Part shown: positions 51,482-57,704 of the stretch, piece by piece
Layout: each line of letters begins with the position of its first letter
How positions within the stretch are numbered: the stretch's first letter is position 1
NCBI RefSeq assembly: GCF_027596085.1
Contig: NC_072451.1
Coordinates: forward strand, 751,979 to 815,978
Direction of reading: 5' to 3'
DNA from: Anoplopoma fimbria
Taxonomy: Eukaryota > Chordata > Actinopteri > Perciformes > Anoplopomatidae
Length of the DNA: 64,000 bases
Position numbers and translations under genes: made by a program
Notes under the pieces: model-generated
Seen by the model: only the letters and a program-made list of their open reading frames with translations
What the model was told of the DNA's origin: nothing
Database searches by the model: none

Positions 51482-53939
51482 GACTGTCTGACTTTCAAAT
51501 GTGTGGTATATGAATTAAGGGTATTTTCTAAGTGGTAAAAAGCCCTTTTTGTTTTTTCTTAGTTGCATTAGTCACATTACAGATGCTCCTTCATTTGTTT
51601 TTAAAAGATCTTTTATTTTTTGAGGTTGCAGAGTTGTCGTTTATGAATAGATTAACTAATATATTATCATATATTAGTCTTATTATTTTAAAGGGGGCCA
51701 AAATGTTTTTCAAAGCGTCTTATTCTTTAAATTAAGGTTAAGATTCAGGGATTTTCAAGCTAATGGATTCATTGGCAACTTAACTGAAAACTTCAGGTCC
51801 TTTAACGGTACAAACTAAGTACTAGCTGTAAAAAAACAATCAAATAAATAACAATAATTAATCCATGCAGAAAACACCTTTAAATATTACAATTCATTAA
51901 TGTCTCCATTATTAAAACCAAATCTGGTTTATATGTGAAGCACCTGGATAAGAAACCCTTAAAATACCATTAAGCTAAGATCCCTTAACCTTCATAACAT
52001 CATCAACATGAAGGATTTCACATTAATGTGTAAAATCATCAACCCTTAAATGTCCTTTTTATTAAGGGCTTCTGAGACGCGGCTGTTTTAAGGATTAATT
52101 AAGTGGGTTTAGTGGTTCAATAGTGACTTAGTTACTGAAATAACTCCCTCTTTGATTCTTCTTCCTGCAGACTTCGACAAGAGAGTCAACGACAACAAGA
52201 CGGCAGCCGAGGATGCTTTGAAGAAGATCCCCGCCATCAACGCCACCATCATGGCCGCCAACCAGAAGACCAAGCAGGCGGAGGCGGCGCTCGGCAACGC
52301 GGCCGCCGACGCCCGGGAGGCCAAGAACAAGGCGGAGGAGGCCGAGAGGATCGCCGGCAACGTGCAGAAGGTACGGAGAGACGACCTGCTGCTTTTAAAT
52401 ACATCATTCTATATATATACACATATATATCATAAGACATGAACACAACACTCGGTGTGTCATCAGGGCTCAGCCAAGACCAAGGAGGACGCAGAGACGG
52501 CCTTTAAGGACACCAACAAGCTGGACGGCGAGGTCGGCGTCATGATGGACCAGCTGGACGCCGCGGAGCAGGAGCTGGCCAGGAAGAAGGCCGAGGCCGA
52601 CCAGGACATGATGATGGCGGGAATGGTAGGAGGCGGCTCCAGAGAGCTTCAACGGCCATTAGTTTATATGTAACCAGAGATAGTGAACTACCACCTGGTA
52701 GACGTCAGCCGGGTTCCTGTCTTCATTCTTTTTGTAATATAGATAGATAATATGGAAGACATGAAGCTTTAGAAATAGAGCCGGTTCTCTGTGTCGCATC
52801 ATCACCGTGTTCTTTCCCCTCAGGCGTCCGATAACGCTAAGGAGGCCGAGGACAACGCCCGCAAGGCCAAGAGCGCCGTGAAGACGGTGCTGGGCACCAT
52901 CACCGTCCTGCTGGACCAGCTGGGTAAGAAGATATGAGCTGAAGCATAGGGAGGGTTAGGATCTCATCAATGCTAGTACTCTAAGTAGTTTGGTTCCTTA
53001 CCAATACTCTTATCGGTTCTTTTTGATTATATTCTGAGAAAAAACGACAATTAATTAAGAAAATAACAATTTCTTTATTATTCTTGTTTGTAAACAAATA
53101 GTCTTTCTTGAGCAGCAACACAAGAAGTTCCTAAATCTTTAAAACTCATTCTCAGCTGATCAATGATCTCAGTGATGATCTTTGATTGATCATCCTGTAG
53201 TTCTGATCAGACTAACGTTACCTGATCTCCAATCAGTAGAACACTGGTCATTACTGCAGACTGATGTCCAGATGTTGAGATGAACTGCTGCTGGTTCCTC
53301 CTGAACTAGTGAGGGTTCTATTGAGTTTGAGACAACGAGAGGAGAACGTAGACCCACTTTGGATCTTTGTGTTCTCTCTGATAGAGTTCAGTTTAGCTTA
53401 GAGAGTTCATTTAGAACCGGTTCCCCTATAGAACCGGGTTTCGATGCTCATCCCTCCTGAAGCACAGCATCGTCTGAAGGTTATGTTTTACCTGTCCCTG
53501 CAGTTTACGATACAATCAGCAGACAGACGTCTTTGTTTGAAGTCAGTAGTTTAATACTTTAGACAGACGTTTGGGTTCATGGGTAAAGTGCTGGAACAAA
53601 CAGGAGGAGGTGACTCTATTGAAATCTGGTTGATAGCACAATGTCAGCAGAGTTCATTTGTTCTCTTCGGTCTTCTCTCCAGGAAACATTGACAAGGTGG
53701 ACTTGAGCAAGCTGAACCAGATCGACGAGTCCCTGAAGAGGGCCAAGGGCAATATGGGCGACAGCGATCTGGACAGGAAGCTGACGGAGCTGAACGACGT
53801 GGCGCGGAGCCAAGAGGACATGATCAACGACTACGACCGGCAGATCCGCGAGATCCGCGCCGACATCGCCAACCTCAACGACATCAAGAACACGTTACCC
53901 AACGGCTGCTTCAACATGCCGATTATAGAGCGGCCTTAA
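10549..53939 (+). CDS. lamc1: Laminin subunit gamma-1 precursor, complete, 28 exons
   Basis: Gamma chain of most laminin trimers; it is secreted and polymerises in basement membranes. Exons: 10549-10930, 28740-29044, 32762-32892, 34085-34251, 35593-35781, 37049-37166, 38428-38526, 39650-39786, 39880-40002, 40699-40888, 41301-41413, 42347-42568, 43100-43288, 44184-44429, 46183-46336, 46433-46575, 46701-46879, 47536-47692, 49047-49252, 49351-49430, 49800-49937, 50047-50191, 50674-50823, 51077-51191, 52171-52370, 52467-52625, 52824-52923, 53683-53939. Every junction keeps frame, total 4794 bases (1597 residues plus stop), against about 1609 in human, which I recall also has 28 exons. All introns are GT-AG. 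The gene looks fully functional. Intron 1 is 17.8 kb. Very confident. Confidence 0.97.
11035..12050. repeat. 1-kb degenerate ATTT tract in lamc1 intron 1
   Basis: Same vocabulary as 9056-10275 (TATTTATTTCAG, GCATTTATTT, ATGTATTTATTT). It starts about 100 bases after the exon 1 donor. Dozens of TTTATTTCAG words look like 3' splice sites. Confidence 0.95.
12051..12575. other. Intron 1 sequence, nothing recognised
   Basis: Mixed sequence without a convincing gene. An 81-codon open frame overlaps the end of the ATTT tract and has no recognisable similarity. Confidence 0.5.
12577..12994. repeat. Two (TG)n microsatellites in lamc1 intron 1
   Basis: A (TG)n tract with GAGTG interruptions at 12577-12786 and a pure (TG)n at 12955-12994, separated by about 170 bases of ordinary sequence. 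Confidence 0.95.
12995..14350. other. Intron 1 sequence, nothing recognised
   Basis: No gene or strong repeat. A stretch near 14045 ('aaaactttatttatcctgag') resembles the end of a LINE-type repeat tail. Confidence 0.5.
14351..15025. repeat. 34-bp minisatellite in lamc1 intron 1
   Basis: About 19 units of roughly 34 bp built around GTCTTATGTGGACAGTAAAG followed by GTTGTCTTTTAAC. Variants (ACATTAAAG, CTCGTGTGGAAAG, extra T in the T-run) recur in order, indicating duplication of multi-unit blocks. Confidence 0.96.
15026..16465. other. Intron 1 sequence with repeat debris
   Basis: No gene. About 15583-15660 ('aagattacaacagaag' and 'caatagaataacaagtatta') is a decayed repeat that also occurs at about 40104-40190 in intron 9. 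Confidence 0.55.
16466..16758. repeat. GGACRGAC-rich duplicated segment, copy 1
   Basis: Begins 'actttacgggaaaaaccgtc', contains a GGACGGACAGACAG/ATGG tetranucleotide core and ends 'gttctcatcaacataaa'. A second copy in the same orientation lies at 21604-21858. The unique flanks of the core are shared, so this is a duplicated segment and not only a shared microsatellite. Confidence 0.9.
16759..21420. other. Lamc1 intron 1, mostly unremarkable
   Basis: About 4.7 kb of mixed sequence with minor simple repeats: (GAT)n near 18461-18482, a short TTTAATTACAAAGTATACC tandem at 19190-19270, a 28-base direct repeat near 19605-19650, (ACTC)n near 19843-19862 and GTGGGTGG tracts near 20840-21060. I see no exon-like open frame, RNA gene or intact mobile element. 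Confidence 0.55.
21430..21603. repeat. A-rich AAATAAAAG tract
   Basis: GAATAAAAG/AAAATAAAATA repeats. The last 23 bases (21581-21603) recur exactly at 21876-21898, so the tract flanks the duplicated segment on both sides. Confidence 0.85.
21604..21875. repeat. GGACRGAC-rich duplicated segment, copy 2, flanked by 23-bp direct repeats
   Basis: Second copy of the 16466-16758 segment, same orientation, somewhat shorter in the tetranucleotide core. It is bounded by an exact 23-bp direct repeat (21581-21603 and 21876-21898), like a target-site duplication or a copy inserted between two units of a local repeat. Confidence 0.85.
21891..21993. repeat. Two tandem 53-bp units
   Basis: Units starting 'gttataagagaaacaagcta' at 21891 and 21944 are nearly identical through 'cagacgtctggatct'. 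They lie directly beside the right-hand 23-bp repeat. Confidence 0.9.
22590..22935. repeat. 26-bp minisatellite A (lamc1 intron 1)
   Basis: About 12 units of AGTATGTAGTACAAGTATAC plus AGTGAA, with some shortened. The core GTAGTACAAGTATACAGT is shared with the larger array at 23800-24830, which has the same 26-bp period. Confidence 0.95.
23033..23062. repeat. (TA)n microsatellite
   Basis: Pure TA run within a wider ATGTATATA-rich stretch (about 22945-23080). Confidence 0.9.
23638..23712. repeat. Poly(C) and (CTC)n tract
   Basis: About 20 consecutive C residues, then 'accactgtaacacc', then (CTC)n. The same 'accactgtaacaccctcctcc' arrangement recurs at about 27830-27870, so the two tracts may share an origin. 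Confidence 0.85.
23800..24830. repeat. 26-bp minisatellite B (about 1 kb, lamc1 intron 1)
   Basis: About 38 units of GGCTGTAGTATAAGTATACA plus GTATGA or GTATAA. Truncated units (for example 23876-23900, 24250-24290, 24420-24435) mark unequal exchanges. Long minus-strand open frames here (Tyr-Ile-Leu-Thr repeats, up to 443 codons) are artefacts of a stop-free unit. Confidence 0.97.
24939..25325. repeat. (CA)n and (CT/GTCT)n microsatellites
   Basis: (CA)n at 24939-24973, and a long CTCTCTGTCTCT tract at about 25148-25325 with ordinary sequence between. Confidence 0.95.
25326..26801. other. Intron 1 sequence, nothing recognised
   Basis: No convincing coding or RNA feature. One AT-rich stretch (about 25925-25970, 'gaaaacatgaaaaaaagaaa') resembles repeat debris seen again in introns 22 and 23. 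Confidence 0.5.
26802..27207. repeat. 400-bp interspersed repeat, copy 2
   Basis: Near-identical, same-orientation copy of 7858-8257, with a few substitutions and small indels. The high similarity of two copies 19 kb apart suggests recent spread. Confidence 0.88.
27618..27876. repeat. (CA)n and (CTC)n/poly(C) microsatellites
   Basis: Pure (CA)n at 27618-27708. A (CTC)n run ending in C9 lies at about 27840-27876, preceded by 'ccaccactgtaacacc', as at 23660. Confidence 0.95.
27877..28435. other. Intron 1 end region, nothing recognised
   Basis: Ordinary AT-rich sequence with a short ATAATAATAAC stretch near 28005-28035. Confidence 0.5.
28440..28690. repeat. CT-rich tract upstream of lamc1 exon 2
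   Basis: CTCCTCTCCTCC low-complexity sequence containing one 'ggagcgactccgtctttgtt' unit near 28599 that recurs several times downstream of exon 2. Confidence 0.9.
28740..29044 (+). CDS. lamc1: lamc1 exon 2: LN domain
   Basis: Residues about 128-229, including [40 protein letters not shown] and [15 protein letters not shown], all near-identical to recalled human gamma-1. The exon begins exactly GTAAGT after TTCTCTTCAG, so its acceptor is fused to a perfect donor consensus (see findings). The donor is CTCCAG|gtgagc. Confidence 0.97.
29280..29870. repeat. CT-rich higher-order repeat downstream of lamc1 exon 2
   Basis: CTCCTC tracts with four copies of a longer motif containing 'cttgttgcttcataactgga' followed by CGACTCCRTCTTYGTTCTCCTC (near 29508, 29608, 29731, 29827). 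Spacing is about 100-120 bases, so this is a higher-order unit of low-complexity and unique parts. Confidence 0.9.
29880..32761. other. Lamc1 intron 2 remainder
   Basis: No gene seen. About 30765-30970 is a decayed copy of the dispersed AGTA/TACT repeat ('ctctgagatgtagtgaagta'). A triplicate 'ggtaggaaggcata' lies near 32026-32060. Confidence 0.55.
32762..32892 (+). CDS. lamc1: lamc1 exon 3: end of LN domain
   Basis: [20 protein letters not shown] through [14 protein letters not shown] completes the LN polymerisation domain (to about residue 272). Phase 2 at the donor, AAG|gtaaga. Confidence 0.97.
32893..34084 (+). other. Lamc1 intron 3
   Basis: No gene. A (TA)n run lies at about 33726-33748. 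Several short tandem words, such as 'cacagcctcca' near 33280, but no recognised element. Confidence 0.55.
34085..39786 (+). CDS. lamc1: lamc1 exons 4-8: laminin-type EGF repeats 1-4 and start of 5
   Basis: Exons 34085-34251, 35593-35781, 37049-37166, 38428-38526 and 39650-39786 encode residues about 273-509. Cys-rich LE modules start [30 protein letters not shown] and [12 protein letters not shown], each with the eight-Cys pattern and ending motifs such as [16 protein letters not shown]. Exon 8 ends [10 protein letters not shown]...SSFSR, the half-module before the L4 insertion. Introns carry a 24-bp array, a foldback element, (GT)n, (CT)n, (CA)n and a 40-bp array. Confidence 0.96.
34829..35560. 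repeat. 24-bp minisatellite plus 34-bp array in lamc1 intron 4
   Basis: About 20 units of AGATAGTACTCTGTTAGTTT plus ACAC span 34829-35325; two units near 34860 and 35190 carry an extra TACTCTGTT. A second small array, four copies of a 34-bp unit with 'tgctgtagagtacttgg', follows at about 35420-35556, ending 30-40 bases before exon 5. Degenerate CTGCAGCTGCTACTG words near 34255-34500 suggest older arrays. Confidence 0.95.
35975..36410. mobile_element. Foldback MITE-like element in lamc1 intron 5
   Basis: The ends are inverted: 'ggaatagtttgacattttgg' (about 35981) pairs imperfectly with 'cccagaatgtcaaagta' (about 36385). The inner 'gcttagcacaaagactggaaacag' region (about 36067) pairs with 'tgtttccagtctttatgctaagc' (about 36273). 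This is the layout of a non-autonomous terminal-inverted-repeat element. I recall it as common in percomorph introns. A partial copy lies near 38055-38090. Confidence 0.75.
36752..36872. repeat. (GT)n microsatellite in lamc1 intron 5
   Basis: Pure GT for about 80 bases, then GTAGGTGTGT variants. Confidence 0.95.
36885..37690. repeat. Dispersed AGTA/TACT repeat copies around lamc1 exon 6
   Basis: 'actgtactacatctcatagg' (about 36929) and 'gtgtggtactagttctttca' (about 36997) lie just before exon 6 (37049-37166). A second set at about 37320-37690 follows it, with 'tggtattagtacctttactg' words repeated two or three times. Confidence 0.65.
38352..38426. repeat. (CT)n forming the acceptor of lamc1 exon 7
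   Basis: About 74 bases of pure CT run directly into CAG at 38425-38427. The microsatellite is therefore the whole polypyrimidine tract of this intron. Confidence 0.96.
38527..38581. repeat. (CA)n at the donor of lamc1 exon 7
   Basis: The donor reads GACAG|gtaacacacacacc and continues as CA to about 38580. Confidence 0.95.
38870..39260. repeat. 40-bp minisatellite in lamc1 intron 7
   Basis: About nine units, each with CAGAGTATTCTCACAGTGAG and GTATTAGTACTTTTACTGT. The second half is the core of the dispersed AGTA/TACT repeat and of the 31-bp array at 63121-64000. Confidence 0.95.
39584..39871. repeat. (GAT)n before exon 8 and (GT)n before exon 9
   Basis: (GAT)n at about 39584-39628 precedes the exon 8 acceptor. 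(GT)n runs at about 39825-39840 and 39855-39873 fill the 93-base intron 8 up to TTTCAG at 39874-39879. Confidence 0.93.
39880..42568 (+). CDS. lamc1: lamc1 exons 9-12: L4 (laminin IV type A) domain and second half of LE5
   Basis: Exons 39880-40002, 40699-40888, 41301-41413 and 42347-42568. The L4 globule includes [49 protein letters not shown] and [18 protein letters not shown]. Exon 12 then resumes the split LE module with [20 protein letters not shown] and starts LE6 ([15 protein letters not shown]). Phases agree throughout. Confidence 0.96.
40003..40078. repeat. (CA)n at the donor of lamc1 exon 9
   Basis: The donor reads CCCCAG|gtacacacac and the run is pure CA to 40078. Confidence 0.96.
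40079..40698 (+). other. Lamc1 intron 9 remainder
   Basis: Contains the decayed repeat shared with about 15583-15660, then AT-rich sequence. Nothing else recognised. Confidence 0.5.
41040..41220. repeat. Short ACAGATTAGCATTA tandem in lamc1 intron 10
   Basis: About nine units of roughly 16-20 bases ('aacagattagcattattgta') between 41068 and 41220. Confidence 0.9.
41414..42290. repeat. 870-bp ACA-rich array starting at the donor of lamc1 exon 11
   Basis: The donor A|gtacgcaacaaaacacaac leads straight into AACAACACTACAAC units, with CAGTAACAACACTATAAC and AAAACCACAAC variants to about 42290. Period varies in multiples of three. Confidence 0.96.
42569..43052. repeat. ACTGGTTATACTGG array starting at the donor of lamc1 exon 12
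   Basis: Degenerate units of about 12-18 bases. The true donor context CACTG|gtaccactgg is reproduced inside the array near 42872, 42890, 42908 and 42947, so the array contains copies of its own splice donor. Confidence 0.92.
43100..46879 (+). CDS. lamc1: lamc1 exons 13-17: laminin-type EGF repeats 6-11
   Basis: Exons 43100-43288, 44184-44429, 46183-46336, 46433-46575 and 46701-46879. Modules: [79 protein letters not shown] and [14 protein letters not shown], ending [20 protein letters not shown] before the coiled coil. LE8 carries the nidogen site. LE9 ([19 protein letters not shown]) differs most from my recollection of human gamma-1 but keeps its Cys pattern. Confidence 0.96.
43289..43370. 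repeat. (CA)n at the donor of lamc1 exon 13
   Basis: The donor reads CACAG|gtacacac and pure CA continues to 43370. Confidence 0.96.
43371..44183 (+). other. Lamc1 intron 13 remainder, nothing recognised
   Basis: Ordinary intronic sequence without repeats of note. Confidence 0.55.
44279..44299 (+). other. lamc1: Nidogen-binding heptapeptide NIDPNAV
   Basis: The codons encode Asn-Ile-Asp-Pro-Asn-Ala-Val in LE8 (gamma-1 module III4), the established high-affinity nidogen site that couples the laminin network to collagen IV. All seven residues match human, so nidogen binding should be retained. Confidence 0.95.
44430..45012 (+). other. Lamc1 intron 14, 5' part, nothing recognised
   Basis: AT-rich intronic sequence before the TTC tract. 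Confidence 0.5.
45013..46174. repeat. (TTC)n tract and 16-bp array up to the acceptor of lamc1 exon 15
   Basis: (TTC)n-like tract at about 45013-45168, then about 63 units of 16 bp (TCTCTGATATCTAGTC, or TCTCTGGTTTCTTGTC and mixtures) to 46174, eight bases before exon 15. The TAG-bearing units resemble 3' splice sites. Confidence 0.97.
46576..46672. repeat. (TCTG)n/(TGCG)n at the donor of lamc1 exon 16
   Basis: The donor AAAC|gtgagtgtgtgtctgt leads into (CTGT)n and GTGCGTGCG repeats in an intron of only 125 bases. Confidence 0.95.
46880..47535 (+). other. Lamc1 intron 17
   Basis: AT-rich sequence between the last LE exon and the first coiled-coil exon. No element recognised. Confidence 0.5.
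47536..53939 (+). CDS. lamc1: lamc1 exons 18-28: coiled-coil (LCC) domain and C-terminus
   Basis: Exons 47536-47692, 49047-49252, 49351-49430, 49800-49937, 50047-50191, 50674-50823, 51077-51191, 52171-52370, 52467-52625, 52824-52923 and 53683-53939 encode residues about 1030-1597. Heptad-rich sequence includes [59 protein letters not shown] and DQDMMMAGM, all gamma-1 specific. The end [12 protein letters not shown] keeps the Cys for the beta-chain disulfide and Glu at the third position from the end, which is required for integrin binding. Confidence 0.97.
47693..48150 (+). other. Lamc1 intron 18, 5' part
   Basis: Mixed sequence, nothing recognised. Confidence 0.5.
48152..48899. repeat. 29-bp minisatellite in lamc1 intron 18
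   Basis: About 25 units of TCATGTCAGGTTCTACTAAC plus TACCTTCTA or TACCTTCTG. Each unit contains CAGGT and CTAACTACCTTC, which resemble donor and branch-point/pyrimidine sequences. Partial units lie near 48465, 48695 and 48800. Confidence 0.96.
50178..50676 (+). repeat. Duplicated splice-site segment in lamc1 intron 22
   Basis: Copy A (50178-50260) runs from the last exon 22 bases CCAAAGCTCTGGAG through 'cttcctggataaccg' to TTTTTTAGGAT. Copy B (50562-50676) repeats the same order from CCAAAGCTCTGGAG to the true exon 23 acceptor CTCTTTAGGAC. In copy B the donor GGTGAC has become GTCGAC, so it cannot act as a donor. Copy A keeps an acceptor-like TTTTTTAG. Confidence 0.85.
50265..50481. repeat. 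Decayed repeat and (TGAC)n in intron 22
   Basis: About 50265-50395 ('acatgaaaaaacacagtaaa', 'taaataaacaaacagctt') is matched by about 50868-50997 in intron 23, same orientation, probably remnants of one mobile element family. A (GACT)n/(GTCT)n run follows at about 50398-50481. Confidence 0.8.
50868..50997. repeat. Decayed repeat in intron 23, second copy
   Basis: Matches 50265-50395 over 'tatgaaaaaacacagtaaagat' and 'ttaataaacaaacggct' words. The class is unknown. Confidence 0.7.
51192..51492. repeat. (TCTG)n/(GACTGTCT)n at the donor of lamc1 exon 24
   Basis: The donor CAGAG|gtacctgtctgtctg leads straight into 300 bases of CTGT repeats with GACTGT and GTGTGA interruptions. Confidence 0.96.
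51493..52170 (+). other. Lamc1 intron 24 remainder
   Basis: AT-rich sequence with no recognised element. Confidence 0.5.
52924..53682 (+). other. Lamc1 intron 27
   Basis: Ordinary intronic sequence. No tandem array or mobile element recognised. Confidence 0.5.
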
Positions 53940-56400
53940 CCCCCCCCCTCCAACACTCCCCCTTCACGTCTAACACTCCGGCAAACATGCCGACTTTTAC
54001 CAAAACAGTTTTTTAAATCATTTTCTTTTTGTCCTCAGTTTCTTGTCTTTGAAACCAATATTTTAAGCCACATTCACGTTTAGATATTTTTTTTTAACAA
54101 AAGAGAAGCAGCTGTTTTTGTTTCGAGTTCCGTTGATTTGTTTCGGAGACGCAGTGACGTGGTCACGGTAGAATGAACTCAGCGGCGTAGAGAAGCCGTG
54201 CAGAGAACCAGAACCACAAACCCGACGTGACTGCAGCCGTCTGTTTCACAAACAGGAAGTGTCCGCTTGTATTACCCATCATGCCCAGGGACACACCAGC
54301 TACTTCTACAGTTTTCAGCCAGCTGAATGTACGGCTACACACTGTTAGAGCGCCACCACCTGGGCGTTGTGTTGTTTTCTTTAATGTTTAAATCAACAAC
54401 AGTGAAGGAATCCTCTCTTCTTGTTTCTCCCAAAGCTTCGTGCCTGAAAACCAGCAGAGGAAAAGTATTTCACTTCTCTTCAACAGTGTTTTCACCTCTA
54501 AAGCCCCGCCCACTCCGTGGTGAAGGTGAAGCCTCTGAAGTCCAGGAAAGATATTGTTTTAAATCTTGTTCCCAAAAGGAATGGATCTAATGTTACAGTT
54601 TAAAGATACCGTCTTGTTCCCCGAAGAGTATAACTTGAATCTTGTGGGAAGAAGATCGTATCTTGCACGTGGAGGATATTAACTCGTATGCAAAAGATAT
54701 GGATGATGTGGGAACTAGACGATAAAAGAAGATCTGGTTCCCACAAGATCCATATGTTGCACACACAAGTTAGAATCTTTTTTCCACAACCTGGTTTCAG
54801 GTTAGAAGTTATTATCTTCTGTGAACAAGATATTGACTTGTGAGTACAGGATTTGCATCTTTTGGGAACCAAATACAAACCATATTGTTCCCAATATAAA
54901 CTAGTTTTTCCCACAAAAGGCCATATATTATGTTGGATGCGCAAGATAATAAATTGTGCGCGCAAGATTTGGATCTTTTGGGAATAAAATACTAACTTGT
55001 TGCACGCAAGATGTCATCGTTTGTATTTTGTTCCCAAAAGACCTTTGCTTCGAGAAAATATTTCCTTATAGAACCATTATCCATGTCTTGTGCACTCGAG
55101 GTATAAACCATATCTTTCAGGACGTCGGCGGCTCTGTAGGCGCGTCGTTAAATCAGCTCTGACATTCTGTCCAAATGTTATAATTCTACAAACTTTGTGT
55201 TTCTGTTGTCCCAGAAGTTGCTGCTTATCACTGGTGTTTTTACCGACTACACACATTAATATCTTCTTCCAGGCTAAATCCAACACTATGCAACTTTGTA
55301 CATTTTGCGTAGCGAGAATTTTTATCTGATACACTGGTGCTAATAATTATTTCAAATGTTATATTTTTGTGTGAATGTTTTTTATTATGACATAGAGTGA
55401 GGATTTTTGTTATTTGTGTAAATATATGCTAAAATGATTCAGGACTGGCTGATTTTTAAGAAATAAGACTCCATCATGCAAACAGCCGCATTAAGTTCTA
55501 TCACAATCAATCAACTGAAACCTCCAGGTTAAATATATATAAGTATCTATGATAACGTCTGTGGTATGTTATTATTATTATTATAATATGCTTGCTTGTA
55601 TACAAGGCTCAGTGTTGTCTCCTCGTAGCGATGCCAATACTTCACTTGTGTTTTATTGATTCTCGGTGAGTTGATTCAAACTAACTGAATATGTTTGTTT
55701 TGTTATTTTTTTAGCTTTGACCCATCAGGACATCCCGAGTCATCGTACTGAATTTATTTGCTCGGTCACAGTAATTATAATTAGTGTTTTGTGCCTTAAT
55801 ATAAGTTTGGTTGTACTCACAGTCCCACATTGTATTTCACTAAACGTTCCTCGTCTTCGCTCCCTCACACCGTCTCCTCATGTCGGTACTTAAGCAGAGC
55901 TTTTTGTTTTTCTAAATCAGGTCCTGAACTGAAAAAACTGCAACAAAAAAAAACCACACTAAAAATCAGATTGTCCTGTGGCATATTGTGCAGATAAACG
56001 GACATGAACTGATAAAATTCCAAGAGGTTGATGGTCTGAAGGAGAGTCTGTTACCAGGACAACTGGACTCTTTGTCACCCAGCGTTTTCTCCTTTTGTCC
56101 CTGGATCCAGGCCGTCGCTCCTGCAGGGCGTTCAGCGCACACAGACCTGATGTATGAACAGTATTTTAAATTATAATGTACCAGTAATTTGTATCGTAAC
56201 CCTGTTGTCTTAGACGGCGATGTGTGTGTGTGTGCGCTGCACAGCCTGCAGGACGCCTCCTCTGTGGCGTTTTGATTCTGTCGTCACGGTGACGACGTGG
56301 TGACGTCACGTTTCCAGCCCTGTGAGGACCTGAGTGAACCCCGTTTGTTTCATGTGCCTGTAAATCCAGACTTAACATTTGAATAATAAAAGATTACTAC
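53940..56400 (+). other. lamc1: lamc1 3' UTR with poly(A) signal
   Basis: Long 3' UTR of about 2.4 kb. The best signal is AATAAA at 56385-56390 (GAATAATAAAAGATTAC). A degenerate palindromic repeat occupies about 54595-55110. Parts of 55577-56450 are duplicated at 57705-58165. The length is an inference; there may be earlier cleavage sites. Confidence 0.65.
54595..55110. repeat. Palindromic AAGATATCTTGTGGGAAC-type repeat in lamc1 3' UTR
   Basis: Imperfect units alternate between GTTCCCACAAGAT / ATCTTGTGGGAAC and TTGCGCGCAAGAT / CTTGTGCGC words, so each unit and its complement occur on the same strand. Examples: near 54636, 54750, 54840, 54880, 54955 and 55035. Transcribed, it could fold into multiple short stems. 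Confidence 0.75.
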
Positions 56401-56450
56401 AGGAACCGATGTCTGAATGTGTGGTGTGTCACGGATCGCTGTTGTCAACT

Positions 56451-57704
56451 GAGTCGATGAATTTACAAGACTAAAAGTAGACATCTATACAGCAAAGTAC
56501 CACGATATCTTTTGTGATTTATTGCATTGTTACTGTGCTATTCTACAAAAAGAAACGTTTGAGTTCTCTCTACTTCTAGCTGAAAATAAATTATGTTTCC
56601 AAAGAGATTCAGGACTCTTATACTGTAGTGAAAATCAAGACACAGAGTAAAATGAGACCGGAGCAAAAAACAGCCCAAAACTGCTTGGGGTCCGTGACTT
56701 AAGTATTGTGATAATATTTTATCTTTACTTAAGTTTCGTGATATCGTATCCTGACTTAAATATCTTGATGAGATCATATCGTGACTTAAGTATCATGATA
56801 ATATTGTATCTTTACTTAAGTTTCATGATAATATGGTATGGTTACTTAAGTATCTCGGTAATATTGAATCGTAACTTAAGTATGGTGATAAAATTATATC
56901 GCTACTTGAATATCGTGATAATAATTTATCATGACTGACTGAAGTATCGTGATAATATCAAATCGTGATTTAAGTAACGTCATGATGTCATATCGTGACT
57001 TAAATATCTTGATATCGTACTGTGACTTAAGTATAGTGATAGTATAATATCGTAACTTAAGTATCATGATATAGTATCATGACATGTATTGTATTAATAT
57101 CATATCTTGACTAAGTATCGTGATAATATTGTATTGCGATAATATCGTATCTTTACTTAAGTTTCGTGATAATATGGTATCGTTACTTAAGTATAGTAGT
57201 AATATTGAAGCATAACTTAAGTATCGTGATAATATCGTATCGCGACTTAAGTATCGGGATAATATCATATCGTGACTTAAGCATTTTGATAATATGGTAG
57301 TTACTTAAGTATAGTGATAATATAATTTCGTAACATAAGTATATCGTTTCATGACAAGTTTTGTGTTAATATCACATCTTGACTAAGTATCGCGATAATA
57401 TTGTATCTTGACTTAGTTATCTTGATAATATATCGTATTGTGTCAGGTATTTTGATAATATTGTATCGTGATAAGATTTTATCGTTACTTAACTATCTTG
57501 ATAATATCATATCGTGACTTAAGTGTCATGATAATATCGTATTGTGACTTTAGTATCCTGATATCATATCGTTACTCAAGTATGACAAAATCGCAATGTG
57601 ACGTAATTCGTATTGTGTATAAGTGATAATATCATATTACTTAAATGTCGTGATTAAATCGCATCGTGTGTTAATTATCATGATAATATCATATCTTTCC
57701 TAAT
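56451..57704. repeat. Degenerate ~30-bp TAAGTATCGTGATAATATCG array
   Basis: From about 56690 to 57700, dozens of diverged units with ACTTAAGTATCGTGATAATA and TCGTATCGTGACTT words. It separates the lamc1 3' UTR from its partial duplicate. The sequence before 56690 is ordinary. Confidence 0.88.
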
